Shown piece by piece: positions 1 through 9,049 of a stretch of DNA of 64,000 bases. This DNA comes from Sphingomonas panacisoli (GTDB taxonomy: Bacteria; Pseudomonadota; Alphaproteobacteria; Sphingomonadales; Sphingomonadaceae), in contig NZ_CP042306.1 in NCBI RefSeq assembly GCF_007859635.1, forward strand, positions 248,001 to 312,000, read 5' to 3'. The position numbers were made by a program, and so were the translations under genes. Under the pieces are notes generated by a model, which was given only the letters and a program-made list of their open reading frames with translations, had not been told where the DNA came from and searched no databases. Numbering within the stretch: the first letter of the stretch is position 1; each line of letters opens with the position of its first letter.

Positions 1-2
1 TC

Positions 3-1547
3 CATTGGAGCCGTATCGTCGATCTGCCGATCGCCGGGCTGATCCTGCTGCTGCGGCCGTTCGTCGGGACGCCGGAGGCCGAGCGGCTGGCGTGCGGAAT
101 CGCGCCGCTGTTGCCGCTATCGATCGCGTTCCTCGGCCTTGGCGCGACCGCGCGGCGGCTGATCGGGAAGCATGCCTGGCCGCTGGCGCTCGCGTTGATG
201 GCGTTCGCCTGCACGTCGACGATGCTGATGTTCGCGCCCGAGCGGATCGATCATCACGGCTGGCAGCTCGCGATGCTGAGCCTGACCGTGGCGGGCCTGT
301 CGGACCCGAAGCGCGCCCGAGGCGGGGCGATCGTCGGGGCGGCGAGCGCGGTCAGCCTGTCGATCGGGCTGGAGATGATGCCGTACGTCGCGATGGCGGG
401 GGCGATCATCACGTTGCAATGGATCTGGGATCGCGAGGAAGCGCCGCGCGTAGAGGGATATGCGCTGTCGCTCGGTGGCGGGACGGCGCTCGGCTATGCG
501 GCGTTCGGGTCGTACGCCAACAGCGTGATGCGCTGCGACGCGCTGACGCCGGTGTATCTGACGGTGATGATCGTCGCGGGTGCGCTGCTGTTCGCGATGG
601 CGCGGCTCAACCCGAGTTCGCGTTGGGTGCGTTTGGGGCTCGCCGTGGCTGCGGGCGCGGTGATCGTCGCGGGCTTCGCATTGCTGTTCCCGCAATGCCT
701 GGGGCGGCCGGAGCAAGTGTCGCCCGAGCTCGCGAAGAACTGGCTCAACAACGTGCGCGAGGCGAAGCCGGTCTATACGCACCCGTTCCGCACCGCGTTC
801 CCGATCGTAACCTTGCCGCTGATCGGCTTGCTCGGCGCATTCATCGCCGCGAAGCGCGCGATCGACGAGCGCGCGTCCAACACGGTCGGCTGGACCGCGG
901 TCGCGCTATTCACGCTGTTCGCTTGCCTGATGCTCCTATGGCAGACCCGCGCCGCGCCAGGTGCGCAGATGCTCGCGGTGCCCGGCGCTGCAGCGCTCAT
1001 CTGGATCGCGGTGCCGTTGACCTTGGGCAGCGGCAACATGCTGGTCCGCGTGTTCGGCACGGTTGCCGTCGTCATCTTCGCGTCGGGCGCGTTCGCCGCC
1101 TGGTCGATCCAGTATCTCCCGATCGACAAGCCCGACAAACGCGCCCAGGCGGTCAACAACGCCAGCGCGCGCTGCCCGTCGTACAATGCGATGATCGCGC
1201 TCAATCGCTATCCGCCCGGCACGATGTTCAGCTTCGTCGATCTCGGTCCGCGGATCATCGTGGTATCGCACCACAAGGCCGTGGCCGGGCCGTATCACCG
1301 CAACGGCGACGCTATCCTCGACGTCCAGCACGCGTTCGGCCGCTCGCCCGACGAATTCCGCGCGATCGCCGCGAAGCATGGCGCGGCCTATCTGCTGGTG
1401 TGCCCGAACATGGCCGAATCGACGATCTACCGCGCGCGCAATCCGGGCGGCTTCTACGATCGGTTGGCGAAGGGAGAGACGTTCGCGTTCCTGACGCCAT
1501 TGCCGCTGCCGAAGAACTCGCCGCTCCGGCTGTTCAGGATCAACTGA
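3..1547 (+). CDS. Multi-pass membrane protein, 5' end outside window
   Basis: The reading frame is open from the window edge and ends in TGA, giving 515 codons without a start, so the N terminus lies upstream. The visible protein has about ten hydrophobic segments, separated by a larger periplasmic-looking loop around residues 240-265, and a soluble C-terminal part of about 130 residues. Its general look (many membrane spans, then a soluble C-terminal domain) recalls the GT-C type of lipid-linked sugar glycosyltransferase, but I recognise no catalytic motif. Similar sphingomonad proteins are often labelled only as membrane proteins. Function is not assigned. It converges on marC, and the two coding ends overlap by 8 bases. 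Confidence 0.75.
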   Translation, partial: HWSRIVDLPIAGLILLLRPFVGTPEAERLACGIAPLLPLSIAFLGLGATARRLIGKHAWPLALALMAFACTSTMLMFAPERIDHHGWQLAMLSLTVAGLSDPKRARGGAIVGAASAVSLSIGLEMMPYVAMAGAIITLQWIWDREEAPRVEGYALSLGGGTALGYAAFGSYANSVMRCDALTPVYLTVMIVAGALLFAMARLNPSSRWVRLGLAVAAGAVIVAGFALLFPQCLGRPEQVSPELAKNWLNNVREAKPVYTHPFRTAFPIVTLPLIGLLGAFIAAKRAIDERASNTVGWTAVALFTLFACLMLLWQTRAAPGAQMLAVPGAAALIWIAVPLTLGSGNMLVRVFGTVAVVIFASGAFAAWSIQYLPIDKPDKRAQAVNNASARCPSYNAMIALNRYPPGTMFSFVDLGPRIIVVSHHKAVAGPYHRNGDAILDVQHAFGRSPDEFRAIAAKHGAAYLLVCPNMAESTIYRARNPGGFYDRLAKGETFAFLTPLPLPKNSPLRLFRIN

Positions 1548-2166
1548 GCCCGAACGCTTTGCCGATCCCGTCGATCACGAACTGAACCGCGAGCGCGCCG
1601 AGCAATACGCCGAGGATGCGCGTGATGACCGATTCGACACGCGCGCCGAGCAGCCGCATCAACGGCCCGGCCGCCAGCAGCGCGAGCAGGGTCAGCACCA
1701 GCACGGTCGCCAGCGCGGCGATCACCACCGCAACGCGCTCAAACCCGTGATTGCGACCCATCGTCAGCATGACGCTGGCGATCGAGCCCGGCCCGGCGAT
1801 CATCGGCATCGCCATTGGGAAGATGGAGACGTCCTCGACCTCCGGCGTCGAGGCGACCTTGGCGGCGCGGTCCTCGCGGCGCTCGGTGCGCTTCTCGAAC
1901 ACCATTTCGAGCGCGATCAGGAACAGCATGATCCCGCCCGCGATGCTGAATGCGGGCAGGCTGACGCCGAGCGCGTGGAGGATCGCTTCGCCGACCGCGG
2001 CGAACACGAACAGGATGATGGCCGCGACGATTACCGCGCGCACTGCCATTGCACGGCGATGCGCCGGCGTCGCGCCCTTGGTCAGCCCGGCATAGATCGG
2101 CGCGCAGCCGGGCGGGTCGATAACGACGAAGAACGTAACGAAGGCGGAAAGATAGAGTTCGATCAA
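1540..2166 (-). CDS. marC: MarC family integral membrane protein
   Basis: 208 residues with six predicted membrane spans, the usual MarC/UPF0056 size. The N terminus reads FVVIDPPGCAPIYAGLT, matching the family's typical first span and its DP-G-PI loop. A second related half begins after residue 110 (PMAMPMIAGPGSIA), which is the family's signature internal repeat. MarC proteins sit in the inner membrane. They were once linked to multiple antibiotic resistance, but no transport substrate is established. The start is TTG, overlapping the stop of the upstream secreted gene by four bases (TTGA), so the two are probably translated together from the dyad-containing promoter upstream. Confidence 0.9.
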   Translation of the reverse strand: MIELYLSAFVTFFVVIDPPGCAPIYAGLTKGATPAHRRAMAVRAVIVAAIILFVFAAVGEAILHALGVSLPAFSIAGGIMLFLIALEMVFEKRTERREDRAAKVASTPEVEDVSIFPMAMPMIAGPGSIASVMLTMGRNHGFERVAVVIAALATVLVLTLLALLAAGPLMRLLGARVESVITRILGVLLGALAVQFVIDGIGKAFGLS

Positions 2167-2768
2167 GCTTTTATCTTGTCCTCAATCACAGGCACGAACG
2201 CCTTGCCGTCCCATAGACGCGCGGTGAAGGTACGCGATCCATCGGGGGCGACCGACCACGACCAGGTCAGGCTGTGGTCACCCGACTCGCCCTGCGCCGA
2301 CTTGTTCGCCGGATCAAGCGGCGTGCCCGCATTTTGCCCCGGCTTGCGGCACGACGCGCGGCGAACCAACGGTTGCGCGGGACGCGCGCGGGCGGCTTCC
2401 AACCCGTCGCCGCCATCGACGGTCCATTTCCAACCACCGTCGGGCTGCCTCACCCATACCGTCGTGAAATAACCGTCCGAGCCGTCGGGGCGTTTCCATC
2501 CGCCGGTGTTGACCGCGAGCTTCCCGTCGCACGACAGGTAGCTCGCGGTCGGCCACCAATCGATCACCTTGGGCGGATCCTTGCGGTCTTTCAGGAACTC
2601 GTGGGTGTTGGTCGGCTGCGGCACGAACATCACCGAATCGTCGGTCGACCATTTGCGGAACGCGGTCCACTGACCGATCGTCTTGGCGTCGGCGGCAAAG
2701 GCGCGCTCGGCATCGACCGGCATTTGCGGTGCGGCGGCGGCAGCGGCGAGCAAAAGAATCGGCAGCAT
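2163..2768 (-). CDS. Secreted protein of unknown function, 201 aa
   Basis: The first 14 or so residues are a short hydrophobic leader (LPILLLAAAAAAP), suggesting export. The mature part has the size and motif style of NTF2/SnoaL-like (DUF4440) folds: AERAFAADAKTIGQWTAFRKW near the start, then aromatic-rich strands such as GYFTTVWVRQPDGGWKW. I infer that fold from look only. The ATG is well placed behind a GGGAGGG ribosome site. It is the first gene of a two-gene unit with marC (4-base overlap). A near-perfect 29-bp dyad lies 16 bases upstream of the start, so it is probably controlled by a dedicated repressor or activator not encoded beside it. Confidence 0.7.
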   Translation of the reverse strand: MLPILLLAAAAAAPQMPVDAERAFAADAKTIGQWTAFRKWSTDDSVMFVPQPTNTHEFLKDRKDPPKVIDWWPTASYLSCDGKLAVNTGGWKRPDGSDGYFTTVWVRQPDGGWKWTVDGGDGLEAARARPAQPLVRRASCRKPGQNAGTPLDPANKSAQGESGDHSLTWSWSVAPDGSRTFTARLWDGKAFVPVIEDKIKA

Positions 2769-2783
2769 CTAACCCTCCCTAGA

Positions 2784-2812
2784 CGTATATAATACGACAC
2801 GTACTATATACG
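2784..2812 (-). promoter_or_regulatory. 29-bp near-perfect dyad, likely operator
   Basis: Outer arms CGTATATA and TATATACG are exact inverted repeats, inner TACG/CGTA blocks also pair, and only the centre and one pair of positions break the symmetry. The element also splits into two 11-bp palindromes, GTATATAATAC and GTACTATATAC, centred 16 bases apart. It is very AT-rich against a high-GC background and includes -10-like TATA stretches. It lies just upstream of the secreted gene/marC unit and 50 bases from the 3' end of folD. A dimeric TetR- or GntR-like regulator is a plausible reader, by inference. Confidence 0.6.
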
Positions 2813-2862
2813 CCGCCAAGGTCATGTCGATGACATCGCTGCCCGGCCGGAAACGCACCCCA

Positions 2863-3759
2863 TCACAGCGCATCCTTGTCATAAGGAACGCGCGCACGGC
2901 GATGCGCCGATACCAACGTGTTCCTGAGCAGAACCGCGATCGTCATCGGTCCGACGCCGCCCGGCACCGGCGTCACCGCGCCGGCGACCTGCATTGCGCC
3001 GGCGAAATCGACGTCGCCGACCAGCCGCCCGTTGCTGCCCTCGACCGGCGCGGCCTCGCGGTTGATGCCGACGTCGATCACCGTCGCGCCCGGCTTGATC
3101 CAGTCACCCTTGATCATCTCGGCTCGGCCGACCGCCGCTACGACGATGTCGGCACGACGCACGACGCTCGACAGATCCTTGGTCTTCGAGTGCGCGAGCG
3201 TGACGGTGCAGCTTTCCTTGGTCAGCAGCGCCGCCATCGGCTTGCCGACGATGTTCGACCGGCCGATCACGACGGCGTCGAGCCCCGCCAGATCGCCGAG
3301 CTGATCCTTGAGCAGCATCAGGCACCCCAGCGGCGTGCACGGCACGAAGCCGTAGAGCCCGGTTGCCAGCCGCCCGGCATTGACCGGGTGGAAGCCGTCA
3401 ACATCCTTGTCGGGGTCGATCCGCGTCGTCACCGCGCGCTCGTCGATATGGTCGGGAAGCGGCAGCTGGACGAGGATGCCGTCGATCCGGTCGTCGGCGT
3501 TGAGCGTGTCGATCAGCGCGAGCAATTCGTCCTGCGAGACGTCGGCGGACAGCTTGTGCTCGAAACTCCCCATCCCCGCGGCGACGGTCGCCTTATGCTT
3601 GGACCGCACATAGACGGCGGAGGCCGGGTCTTCGCCGACCAGCACCACCGCTAGACCGGGGGCGCGGCCCGCCGCTTCGTGGAAGGACGCGACCTGCGTC
3701 GCGATCCGTTCGCGCAATGCTGCCGCGAACGCTTTGCCGTCGATGATGCTAGCCGTCAT
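2863..3759 (-). CDS. folD: Bifunctional methylenetetrahydrofolate dehydrogenase/cyclohydrolase FolD
   Basis: 298 residues, full length for FolD, which interconverts methylene-, methenyl- and formyl-tetrahydrofolate in cytosolic one-carbon metabolism. Family motifs are clear: [19 protein letters not shown] with the catalytic Y and K near residue 50-56, GILVQLPLP near residue 95, the NADP-binding stretch [17 protein letters not shown] around residue 165, and [15 protein letters not shown] near the end. It lies 38 bases downstream of the yggT homologue on the same strand and is probably co-transcribed with it. Confidence 0.97.
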   Translation of the reverse strand: MTASIIDGKAFAAALRERIATQVASFHEAAGRAPGLAVVLVGEDPASAVYVRSKHKATVAAGMGSFEHKLSADVSQDELLALIDTLNADDRIDGILVQLPLPDHIDERAVTTRIDPDKDVDGFHPVNAGRLATGLYGFVPCTPLGCLMLLKDQLGDLAGLDAVVIGRSNIVGKPMAALLTKESCTVTLAHSKTKDLSSVVRRADIVVAAVGRAEMIKGDWIKPGATVIDVGINREAAPVEGSNGRLVGDVDFAGAMQVAGAVTPVPGGVGPMTIAVLLRNTLVSAHRRARVPYDKDAL

Positions 3760-3797
3760 GCCTCGGCCCTTACGGTCAAGCGCATGACGGCGCTAGA

Positions 3798-4103
3798 TCA
3801 GAGCGCGCCCTGGCTCAGATACCAGGCAGCAATGTTCGGGATAACGATCCGCGACAGGATGCCGATGATCAGCAGCACGACGAGCGGCGACAGGTCGAGC
3901 GCGCCGAAATCGGGCATGATGCGCCGGATCGGGCGATAGAGCGGCTCGGTCATCCGCTGCAGCGCCAGCCAGATCGAACGGACGGTGTCGTGGTACGTGT
4001 TGATCACGTTGAACGCGATCAGCCACGACATGATCGCCTGAACGACGATGATCCACCAGATGATGTCGAGAATGACCTGAAGGATTTGCAATATCGTGAT
4101 CAA
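3798..4103 (-). CDS. YggT family membrane protein
   Basis: 101 residues with two hydrophobic segments separated by a basic loop. The loop and second span match the YggT family: PLYRPIRRIMPDFGALDLSPLVVLLII. YggT proteins are small inner-membrane proteins, linked in some bacteria to osmotic tolerance or division, with no established biochemical role. The start is taken as TTG, because GGAGAG lies six bases upstream and the family begins with such a hydrophobic N terminus. It precedes folD and follows argB on the same strand. Confidence 0.9.
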   Translation of the reverse strand: MITILQILQVILDIIWWIIVVQAIMSWLIAFNVINTYHDTVRSIWLALQRMTEPLYRPIRRIMPDFGALDLSPLVVLLIIGILSRIVIPNIAAWYLSQGAL

Positions 4104-4147
4104 GTGGCTCTCCGTGCGACCGGTGTATTAGATATATAGGACGGTAG

Positions 4148-5047
4148 TTACGCTCTTACCAGCGTACCGGCACCGCGCCGGGTGAATATTTCGAGCAGCA
4201 TCGCATGCGGCACGCGGCCGTCGAGGATGACGGCGGCCTCGACCCCGGCCTCTACCGCGGTGACGCAGGTATCGACCTTGGGAATCATCCCGCCCGAAAT
4301 CGTGCCGTCGGCCTTCATCGCCTCGATCCCCGCGCGGTCGAGGTCGGTTTGCAACTCACCCGCTTTGTTGAGCACGCCCGCGACGTCGGTCAGCAGGAAG
4401 AACCGCGTCGCCCCCAGCGCCCCGGCAATCGCGCCGGCCATCGTGTCGGCGTTGATGTTGTAAGTCTCGCCGTCTGCGCCCAGCGCCACGGGGGCGACAA
4501 TCGGAATGAACCCGTCCTTGGCGAGGTTGGTCAAGATCGTCGGATCGACCTTCACCGGTTCGCCGACGAAGCCGAGGTCGACATGACGCTCGATCCCCGA
4601 ATTGGGGTCGGGCTCGCGGCCATGCACCTTCTCGGCGATGACCAGGTTCGCGTCCTTGCCCGAAATGCCGACCGCGCGGCCGCCGAGCGCGGCGATCCAG
4701 CCGACGATTTCCTTGTTGATCTTGCCCGCCAGCACCATTTCCGCGACCTCGGCGGTGGCGGCGTCGGTGACGCGCAAGCCGCCGACGAAACTCGATTCGA
4801 CGCCGAGCCGCTTGAGCATCGCGCCGATCTGCGGCCCGCCGCCGTGGACGACCACCGGGTTGATGCCGACCGCCTTGAGCAACACGACGTCCTCGGCGAA
4901 GTCGCGCTGCGCCTCCGGATCGCCCATCGCGTGGCCGCCGTACTTCACGACGAAGGTCTGCCCGGCGTAACGCTGCAGATAGGGCAGCGCCTCGACGAGC
5001 GTTTCGGCCTTGGCGAGGAGTGCCGGCGAGGGGGCGTGGTCGGTCAT
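4148..5047 (-). CDS. argB: Acetylglutamate kinase
   Basis: ArgB phosphorylates N-acetylglutamate in the second step of arginine synthesis. From the chosen ATG the protein has 299 residues, the usual length. An upstream in-frame ATG would add 18 residues that run into the yhhQ gene and resemble nothing in the family. Visible motifs are [10 protein letters not shown] (phosphate binding), [10 protein letters not shown], the [15 protein letters not shown] substrate loop and [10 protein letters not shown] with the conserved lysine. It lies 10 bases downstream of the YhhQ-type transporter gene; no other arginine gene is present. Confidence 0.97.
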   Translation of the reverse strand: MTDHAPSPALLAKAETLVEALPYLQRYAGQTFVVKYGGHAMGDPEAQRDFAEDVVLLKAVGINPVVVHGGGPQIGAMLKRLGVESSFVGGLRVTDAATAEVAEMVLAGKINKEIVGWIAALGGRAVGISGKDANLVIAEKVHGREPDPNSGIERHVDLGFVGEPVKVDPTILTNLAKDGFIPIVAPVALGADGETYNINADTMAGAIAGALGATRFFLLTDVAGVLNKAGELQTDLDRAGIEAMKADGTISGGMIPKVDTCVTAVEAGVEAAVILDGRVPHAMLLEIFTRRGAGTLVRA

Positions 5048-5057
5048 GCCGCGCGCG

Positions 5058-5711
5058 TTAGGCCGCTGCGGTGTTTCCGTCCAGCCAGCGGCCGAGCGCA
5101 ACGAAGCCGGTGATCAGGAACGGCACGAGCACGATCGACAGCACGACCTTGGTCAGCATCTGCCCCTCCATCAGTCCCAGGATCGGGCGCTCGCCGTAGA
5201 AGGAGATGGTGATGAACAGAACGGTGTCGACGACCTGGCTGACGACGCTTGCCACCATGCCGCGGAACCAGACGAGGTGGCCCTTGCCCTCCTGGCCCTT
5301 GAGCTTGGAGAAGATGAAGACGTTCAGCGTCTGCGAAATGCCGTAGGAAATGAAGCCCGCCAGCATCATTCGCACGCTCTGTCCGACGACGATCGGGAAG
5401 GCGTCGATCGCGGGCGGATACATGCCGGGATCGTGCGGCAGCGCGAGGACGAGCTGGATCAGCGCGGCGGAGGTGAACAGCGGTACGAAGCCGAACCGGA
5501 CGAGCAAGGTCGCGGTCTTCTGACCGTGCAGTTCGGCGACCGCGCTCGACAGCACGACGAGCAACAAGAACCCGAAAATCCCCGCCTCGACCGCGAGCGG
5601 CCCCAGCGCGACCTGCTTCACCCCCAGCACGCCGGCCATGCAGACCATGCCGCCGTACAGGATCGAAAAGACGAACAGCGAGCGCGGGCTCGCGGGAGAG
5701 CTGGTTTCCAT
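5058..5711 (-). CDS. yhhQ: Queuosine precursor transporter (YhhQ/VUT family)
   Basis: 217 residues and about six membrane spans. The family is recognised from [18 protein letters not shown] near the start, [13 protein letters not shown] around residue 60, and [17 protein letters not shown] in the middle. Members import queuine precursors such as preQ0/preQ1 across the inner membrane for tRNA queuosine synthesis. The queuosine theme returns at 13 kb with gluQ, which modifies queuosine in tRNA-Asp. It is the first gene of a probable unit with argB, and the gap upstream of its start holds a two-hairpin repeat. Confidence 0.88.
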   Translation of the reverse strand: METSSPASPRSLFVFSILYGGMVCMAGVLGVKQVALGPLAVEAGIFGFLLLVVLSSAVAELHGQKTATLLVRFGFVPLFTSAALIQLVLALPHDPGMYPPAIDAFPIVVGQSVRMMLAGFISYGISQTLNVFIFSKLKGQEGKGHLVWFRGMVASVVSQVVDTVLFITISFYGERPILGLMEGQMLTKVVLSIVLVPFLITGFVALGRWLDGNTAAA

Positions 5712-5771
5712 GCGCGCGAACGCTAGCGGGAAACGGGGCTACGTCAAACCGGAGCATCCCGATCACCCTTA

Positions 5772-5853
5772 CCGTCATGCCGGACTTGATCCGGCATCCC
5801 GCTTCTTCCGTCGCTCGAAGAAGCGGGACCCCGGCTCAAGGCCGGGGTGACGG
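5772..5853. repeat. Two-hairpin intergenic repeat (REP/BIME-like), copy 1
   Basis: Two facing palindromes. The left is GTCATGCCGGACTTGATCCGGC; the right ends in CCCCGGCTCAAGGCCGGGGTGAC. A further inverted pair, CCCGCTTCTT and AAGAAGCGGG, joins them, so the whole element can fold into one long structure. It sits between the starts/ends of yhhQ and the two-module secreted gene and carries no ORF. Confidence 0.75.
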
Positions 5854-5873
5854 TTGGGGTTAGGATCGGCCGC

Positions 5874-6311
5874 TCACTTCATCCGTTTGTTGCAGGCGCT
5901 CCAATATTGCGGCCAGGTCTCGCCCGCCGACACCTTCTTCGCGGCCTTGTCGGCCTTCCATTGCGTGCCGCATTGGCGTTCCCGGGCGTACATGGCGGAC
6001 TGCGCGGCGGTCGGTTGGCCCGGCGCGGTGGCGGGTTTCGCCGGGGTCACGACCTTCGCCGGTTTCGCCGCTACGGCCGGTGCCGGTTTGGCCGGTGTCG
6101 TCACCGCGGCCGGCTTGGCCATGCCGCCCCGGCATTGTGCCAGGAACTGGTTCCAGGTCTCGCCGGCGGGAATCGTCTTGGCGGTCTTCGCAGCCTGATA
6201 CTTCGCGCCGCACACCTTCATCGCATTGTCCGCCGCGAACGCCGGACTGGCGGCGGCGGCGCCGATCGTCATGGCGGCCGCGATCGCAATCGTCTTGAAT
6301 GCATCGGTCAT
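5874..6311 (-). CDS. Secreted two-module cysteine-repeat protein, 145 aa
   Basis: An N-terminal signal peptide ends around AFA-AD (residue 27). The mature protein contains the same 27-residue unit twice, at residues 34-60 and 114-140. Each unit begins CG, carries AGETW in the second half and ends in C, giving C-x25-C. The two units are joined by a low-complexity Ala/Pro/Lys linker of about 50 residues. Cysteine pairing within each unit in the periplasm is likely. The unit vaguely recalls the small PsiF-type repeat, but I do not assign that family. Function unknown. Confidence 0.75.
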   Translation of the reverse strand: MTDAFKTIAIAAAMTIGAAAASPAFAADNAMKVCGAKYQAAKTAKTIPAGETWNQFLAQCRGGMAKPAAVTTPAKPAPAVAAKPAKVVTPAKPATAPGQPTAAQSAMYARERQCGTQWKADKAAKKVSAGETWPQYWSACNKRMK

Positions 6312-6492
6312 CGCTTTGCTCCTCGTGACGGACGTCGATCGCGCGAGGGAAAGCGCGTGGTCCGCGCCGGACTAGGTGATCCTCCGAACATGAACCTCAG
6401 CTTACAGACTGTGCGCGGGGCGGGGCTGTGCATCGGCTTTTTTTGCCGCCATAACCGCGCGCAAGAACGAAAAGCCCGGGGGCCACTAATCC

Positions 6493-7797
6493 ATGCGTAT
6501 CCTGATCGGCCTGGCCGGTATCGCCGTCATCCTATTGATCGCGCTCGCACTGTCGAACAATCGCCGCGCGATCAGTCTGCGGGTGGTCGGTGCGGCGTTC
6601 GCGCTGCAGGCGTTGATCGCGGTGCTGGTATTGAAAGCGCCGTGGGGTGTCGCCGCGCTGAATGGCGCATCGGCCGGGGTCTCCAATCTGCTCGGCTATG
6701 CCCATAACGGCGTCGATTTCCTGTTCGGTCCGCTCGCCAAGCCGGAGATCGGCGGCACCAGCTTCGCGATCGCCGCGTTGCCCGTCATCATCTTCTTCGC
6801 CAGCCTGGTGTCGATCCTCTATTATCTCGGCGTGATGCAGCTCGTCGTACGCTGGATCGGCGGCGGCATCGAGAAAGTGATCGGCGTGTCGAAGGTCGAA
6901 AGCCTGTGCGCCGCCGCCAACATCTTCGTCGGTCAAAGCGAATCGCCACTGGTGATCAAGCCCTACCTCGCCGGCCTGACGCCCCCGCAATTGTTCACCG
7001 TGATGACCAGCGGCATGGCGGGCGTGGCGGGGACGATCCTGGCGGCCTACGCGTCGATGGGGATCAAGATCGACTATCTGCTCGCGGCCAGCTTCATGGC
7101 GGCGCCGGGCGGTATTCTGATGGCCAAGATCATCATGCCCGACACCAAGACTTTGGCCGAAGAAGATGCGGTGATCGCATTGCCCGAGGCGCGGGTCAGC
7201 GGGCAGGGACCCGCCGCGTTGCTGCCCGAAGGCGGCGTGCCCGGCGAGCCGTTGCCGGAAGCGACGCACGACGAAGAAAAGCCCGCCAACATCATCATGG
7301 CGGCGGCGCAGGGCGCGCAGACCGGCGTGCGGCTCGCGGTCGCGGTCGGCGCGATGGTGCTGGCGTTCGTCGCCCTGGTCGCGCTGGCCAACGGCATTCT
7401 CGGCGGAGTCGGCGGCTGGTTCGGCTATCCCGATCTCAGCTTCCAGGCGATCCTGGGGACTCTGTTCAAGCCCGTAATGTTCCTGCTCAACGTGCCGTGG
7501 AACGAAGCGGGCGCGGCGGGCGGATTCTTCGGCGAGAAGATCGTGCTCAACGAATTCGTGGCCTATATCGACCTCGGCAAACAGCAGGCGGCGCTCAGCC
7601 CGCATACCGTCGCGGTGGTGACGTTCGCGCTGTGCGGGTTCGCCAATTTCTCGTCGATCGCGATCCAGATGGCCGTTACCGGCAGCCTCGCGCCCAACCA
7701 GCGGCCGATGATCGCGAAGCTCGGTCTGCGCGCGCTGGCGGCGGGGAGCCTCGCGAACCTGATGTCGGCGGCGCTGGCGGGAATGTTGCTCGCCTAG
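6493..7797 (+). CDS. nupC: Concentrative nucleoside transporter (CNT/NupC family)
   Basis: 434 residues with the multi-span CNT architecture. Diagnostic motifs are FVGQSESPLVIKPYL (nucleoside and cation site) around residue 145, MTSGMAGVAGTILAAYA after it, and the C-terminal LNEFVAYIDL followed by ALCGFANFSSIAIQ. CNT proteins import nucleosides with H+ or Na+ across the inner membrane. It is a single-gene unit. The 180 bases upstream contain no gene and I see no convincing promoter. A two-hairpin repeat follows the stop and may help terminate transcription. Confidence 0.93.
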   Translation: MRILIGLAGIAVILLIALALSNNRRAISLRVVGAAFALQALIAVLVLKAPWGVAALNGASAGVSNLLGYAHNGVDFLFGPLAKPEIGGTSFAIAALPVIIFFASLVSILYYLGVMQLVVRWIGGGIEKVIGVSKVESLCAAANIFVGQSESPLVIKPYLAGLTPPQLFTVMTSGMAGVAGTILAAYASMGIKIDYLLAASFMAAPGGILMAKIIMPDTKTLAEEDAVIALPEARVSGQGPAALLPEGGVPGEPLPEATHDEEKPANIIMAAAQGAQTGVRLAVAVGAMVLAFVALVALANGILGGVGGWFGYPDLSFQAILGTLFKPVMFLLNVPWNEAGAAGGFFGEKIVLNEFVAYIDLGKQQAALSPHTVAVVTFALCGFANFSSIAIQMAVTGSLAPNQRPMIAKLGLRALAAGSLANLMSAALAGMLLA

Positions 7798-7814
7798 CGA
7801 TTCAAGTTGGTGAC

Positions 7815-7888
7815 TGTGCTCCGGCGACGGCCGGAGTGTCGGCAGCTCGCGCTTCGATCGCCTACGCTCCGGCCTTCGCCGGAGCACA
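7815..7888. repeat. Two-hairpin intergenic repeat, copy 2
   Basis: The left hairpin is built from TGTGCTCCGGCGACGGCCGGAG and the right from CTCCGGCCTTCGCCGGAGCACA. The outer ends are exact inverse complements, so the element is symmetric around a 25-30 base spacer. It lies between the convergent ends of nupC and the small CBU_0592-type gene. Closely related to the copy at 32.6 kb. Confidence 0.75.
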
Positions 7889-7896
7889 AGCGGGCT

Positions 7897-8136
7897 TCAG
7901 CGCTTCACCGCGAGGCGAATCAGTCCGATCCCAGCGATCAGCGCCCAGGCGGTCTCGATGACCGCGGCCGATAGGTTGAAGTCGTGGCTCAGGCTGATCA
8001 GCACCGCGCCCGCGCCCAGGAAATTGCCGGCGAGCGCGGGGCCGCGTTGCGGGTCGATCTTGCCGAGCACGGTCAGGCCGTAGGTGGCGAGCATCACCAC
8101 GGTGCCGCTCAACCCGATAACGTCGTAGATCGTCAT
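7897..8136 (-). CDS. Small membrane protein, CBU_0592-like
   Basis: 79 residues and three hydrophobic segments. The pattern MLATYGLTVLGKIDP followed by GPALAGNFLGAGAVLISLSHDFNLSAAVIE-AWALIAGIGLIRL fits the small CBU_0592-like domain found as a stand-alone membrane protein in many proteobacteria; its function is unknown. I chose the inner ATG (position 8136) because the 30 residues added by a longer reading overlap the dehydrogenase gene upstream. It begins 7 bases after that gene's stop, so the two are probably one transcript. Confidence 0.75.
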   Translation of the reverse strand: MTIYDVIGLSGTVVMLATYGLTVLGKIDPQRGPALAGNFLGAGAVLISLSHDFNLSAAVIETAWALIAGIGLIRLAVKR

Positions 8137-8143
8137 GCCATGG

Positions 8144-9013
8144 TCACCGGGTCGGCACCGGCTCGGCGCCCGAATAATCGTAGAAGCCGCGCCCGGTCTT
8201 CTTTCCGTACCAGCCCGCTTCGACATATTTCACCAGCAGCGGCGCGGGGCGGAACTTGGGGTCGCCGGTGCCCTCGAACAGCACGCGGGTGATTTCCAGG
8301 CACGTGTCGAGCCCAATGAAATCGGCCAGCGCCAGCGGCCCCATCGGGTGATTGAGCCCGAGCTGGCAGGCGAGGTCGATATCCTTGATCGTCGCGACGC
8401 CTTCGCCCAGCGCGAAGCACGCTTCGTTGAGCATCGGCATCAGCACGCGGTTGACGATGAAGCCCGGCGCGTCGTTGGCGCGCACCACCTGCTTGCCGAG
8501 GGCTGAAGCATAAGTTTCGATCGCGGCGACGGTCGCGTTGCTTGTCGCAAGGCCGCGGATGATCTCGATCAGGCCCATCACGGGCACGGGGTTGAAGAAG
8601 TGAACGCCGATGAACCGCGCCGGGTCGGGGCTCGCCTGCGCCAGCCGCGTGATCGGGATCGACGACGTGTTCGACGCCAGGATCGCGGAGGTCGTCATCA
8701 CCTTGCCGACCTCGGCGAAGATCGCGCGCTTAATGTCCTCGCGTTCGGTCGCGGCCTCGATGATCAGGTCGCACTTGCCCATCGCCGACGGGCCTTCGAT
8801 CGTCTCGATCCGGCCGAGCGCCTGATCCATCGCGGCCTGGTCGATCTTGCCCTTTTCGACCGCACGCGCGAGTTGGCGGGCGATGCCCGATTTACCCGCA
8901 TCGGCGCGTTCCTGGGTGACGTCGGACAGGAGCACGCGATAGCCGGCCTGCGCCGTCACCTGCGCGATCCCCGCGCCCATCTGTCCCGCCCCGATGACGC
9001 CGACCGTATGCAT
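8144..9013 (-). CDS. 3-hydroxybutyryl-CoA dehydrogenase
   Basis: 289 residues. The NAD-binding site is seen at the start ([21 protein letters not shown]), the catalytic region as [12 protein letters not shown] and [13 protein letters not shown] with its histidine, and the C-terminal domain as [15 protein letters not shown] and [16 protein letters not shown]. The enzyme oxidises (S)-3-hydroxyacyl-CoA to the 3-keto ester in the cytosol, in beta-oxidation or butyrate-type pathways. Together with phaC and the phasin further on it points to active C4 acyl-CoA metabolism, although PHB synthesis itself uses the (R) isomer. Common symbols are hbd, fadB2 or paaH; context does not decide between them. 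Confidence 0.93.
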   Translation of the reverse strand: MHTVGVIGAGQMGAGIAQVTAQAGYRVLLSDVTQERADAGKSGIARQLARAVEKGKIDQAAMDQALGRIETIEGPSAMGKCDLIIEAATEREDIKRAIFAEVGKVMTTSAILASNTSSIPITRLAQASPDPARFIGVHFFNPVPVMGLIEIIRGLATSNATVAAIETYASALGKQVVRANDAPGFIVNRVLMPMLNEACFALGEGVATIKDIDLACQLGLNHPMGPLALADFIGLDTCLEITRVLFEGTGDPKFRPAPLLVKYVEAGWYGKKTGRGFYDYSGAEPVPTR

Positions 9014-9049
9014 TGCTCGCTCCCGAAAAGTTCGGGGCCGCCCTAGCGG

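Noticed and set aside
4120..4146. AT-rich TATTAGATATATAGG as a second copy of the 2.8-kb dyad
   Set aside because: Similar base composition, but no inverted arms of comparable length. Probably just the yggT promoter region.
6312..6492. Possible small gene in the 180-base gap before nupC
   Set aside because: An open frame runs through it into nupC in another frame, but it has no ribosome site and its sequence is not protein-like. I see no promoter that can be named.
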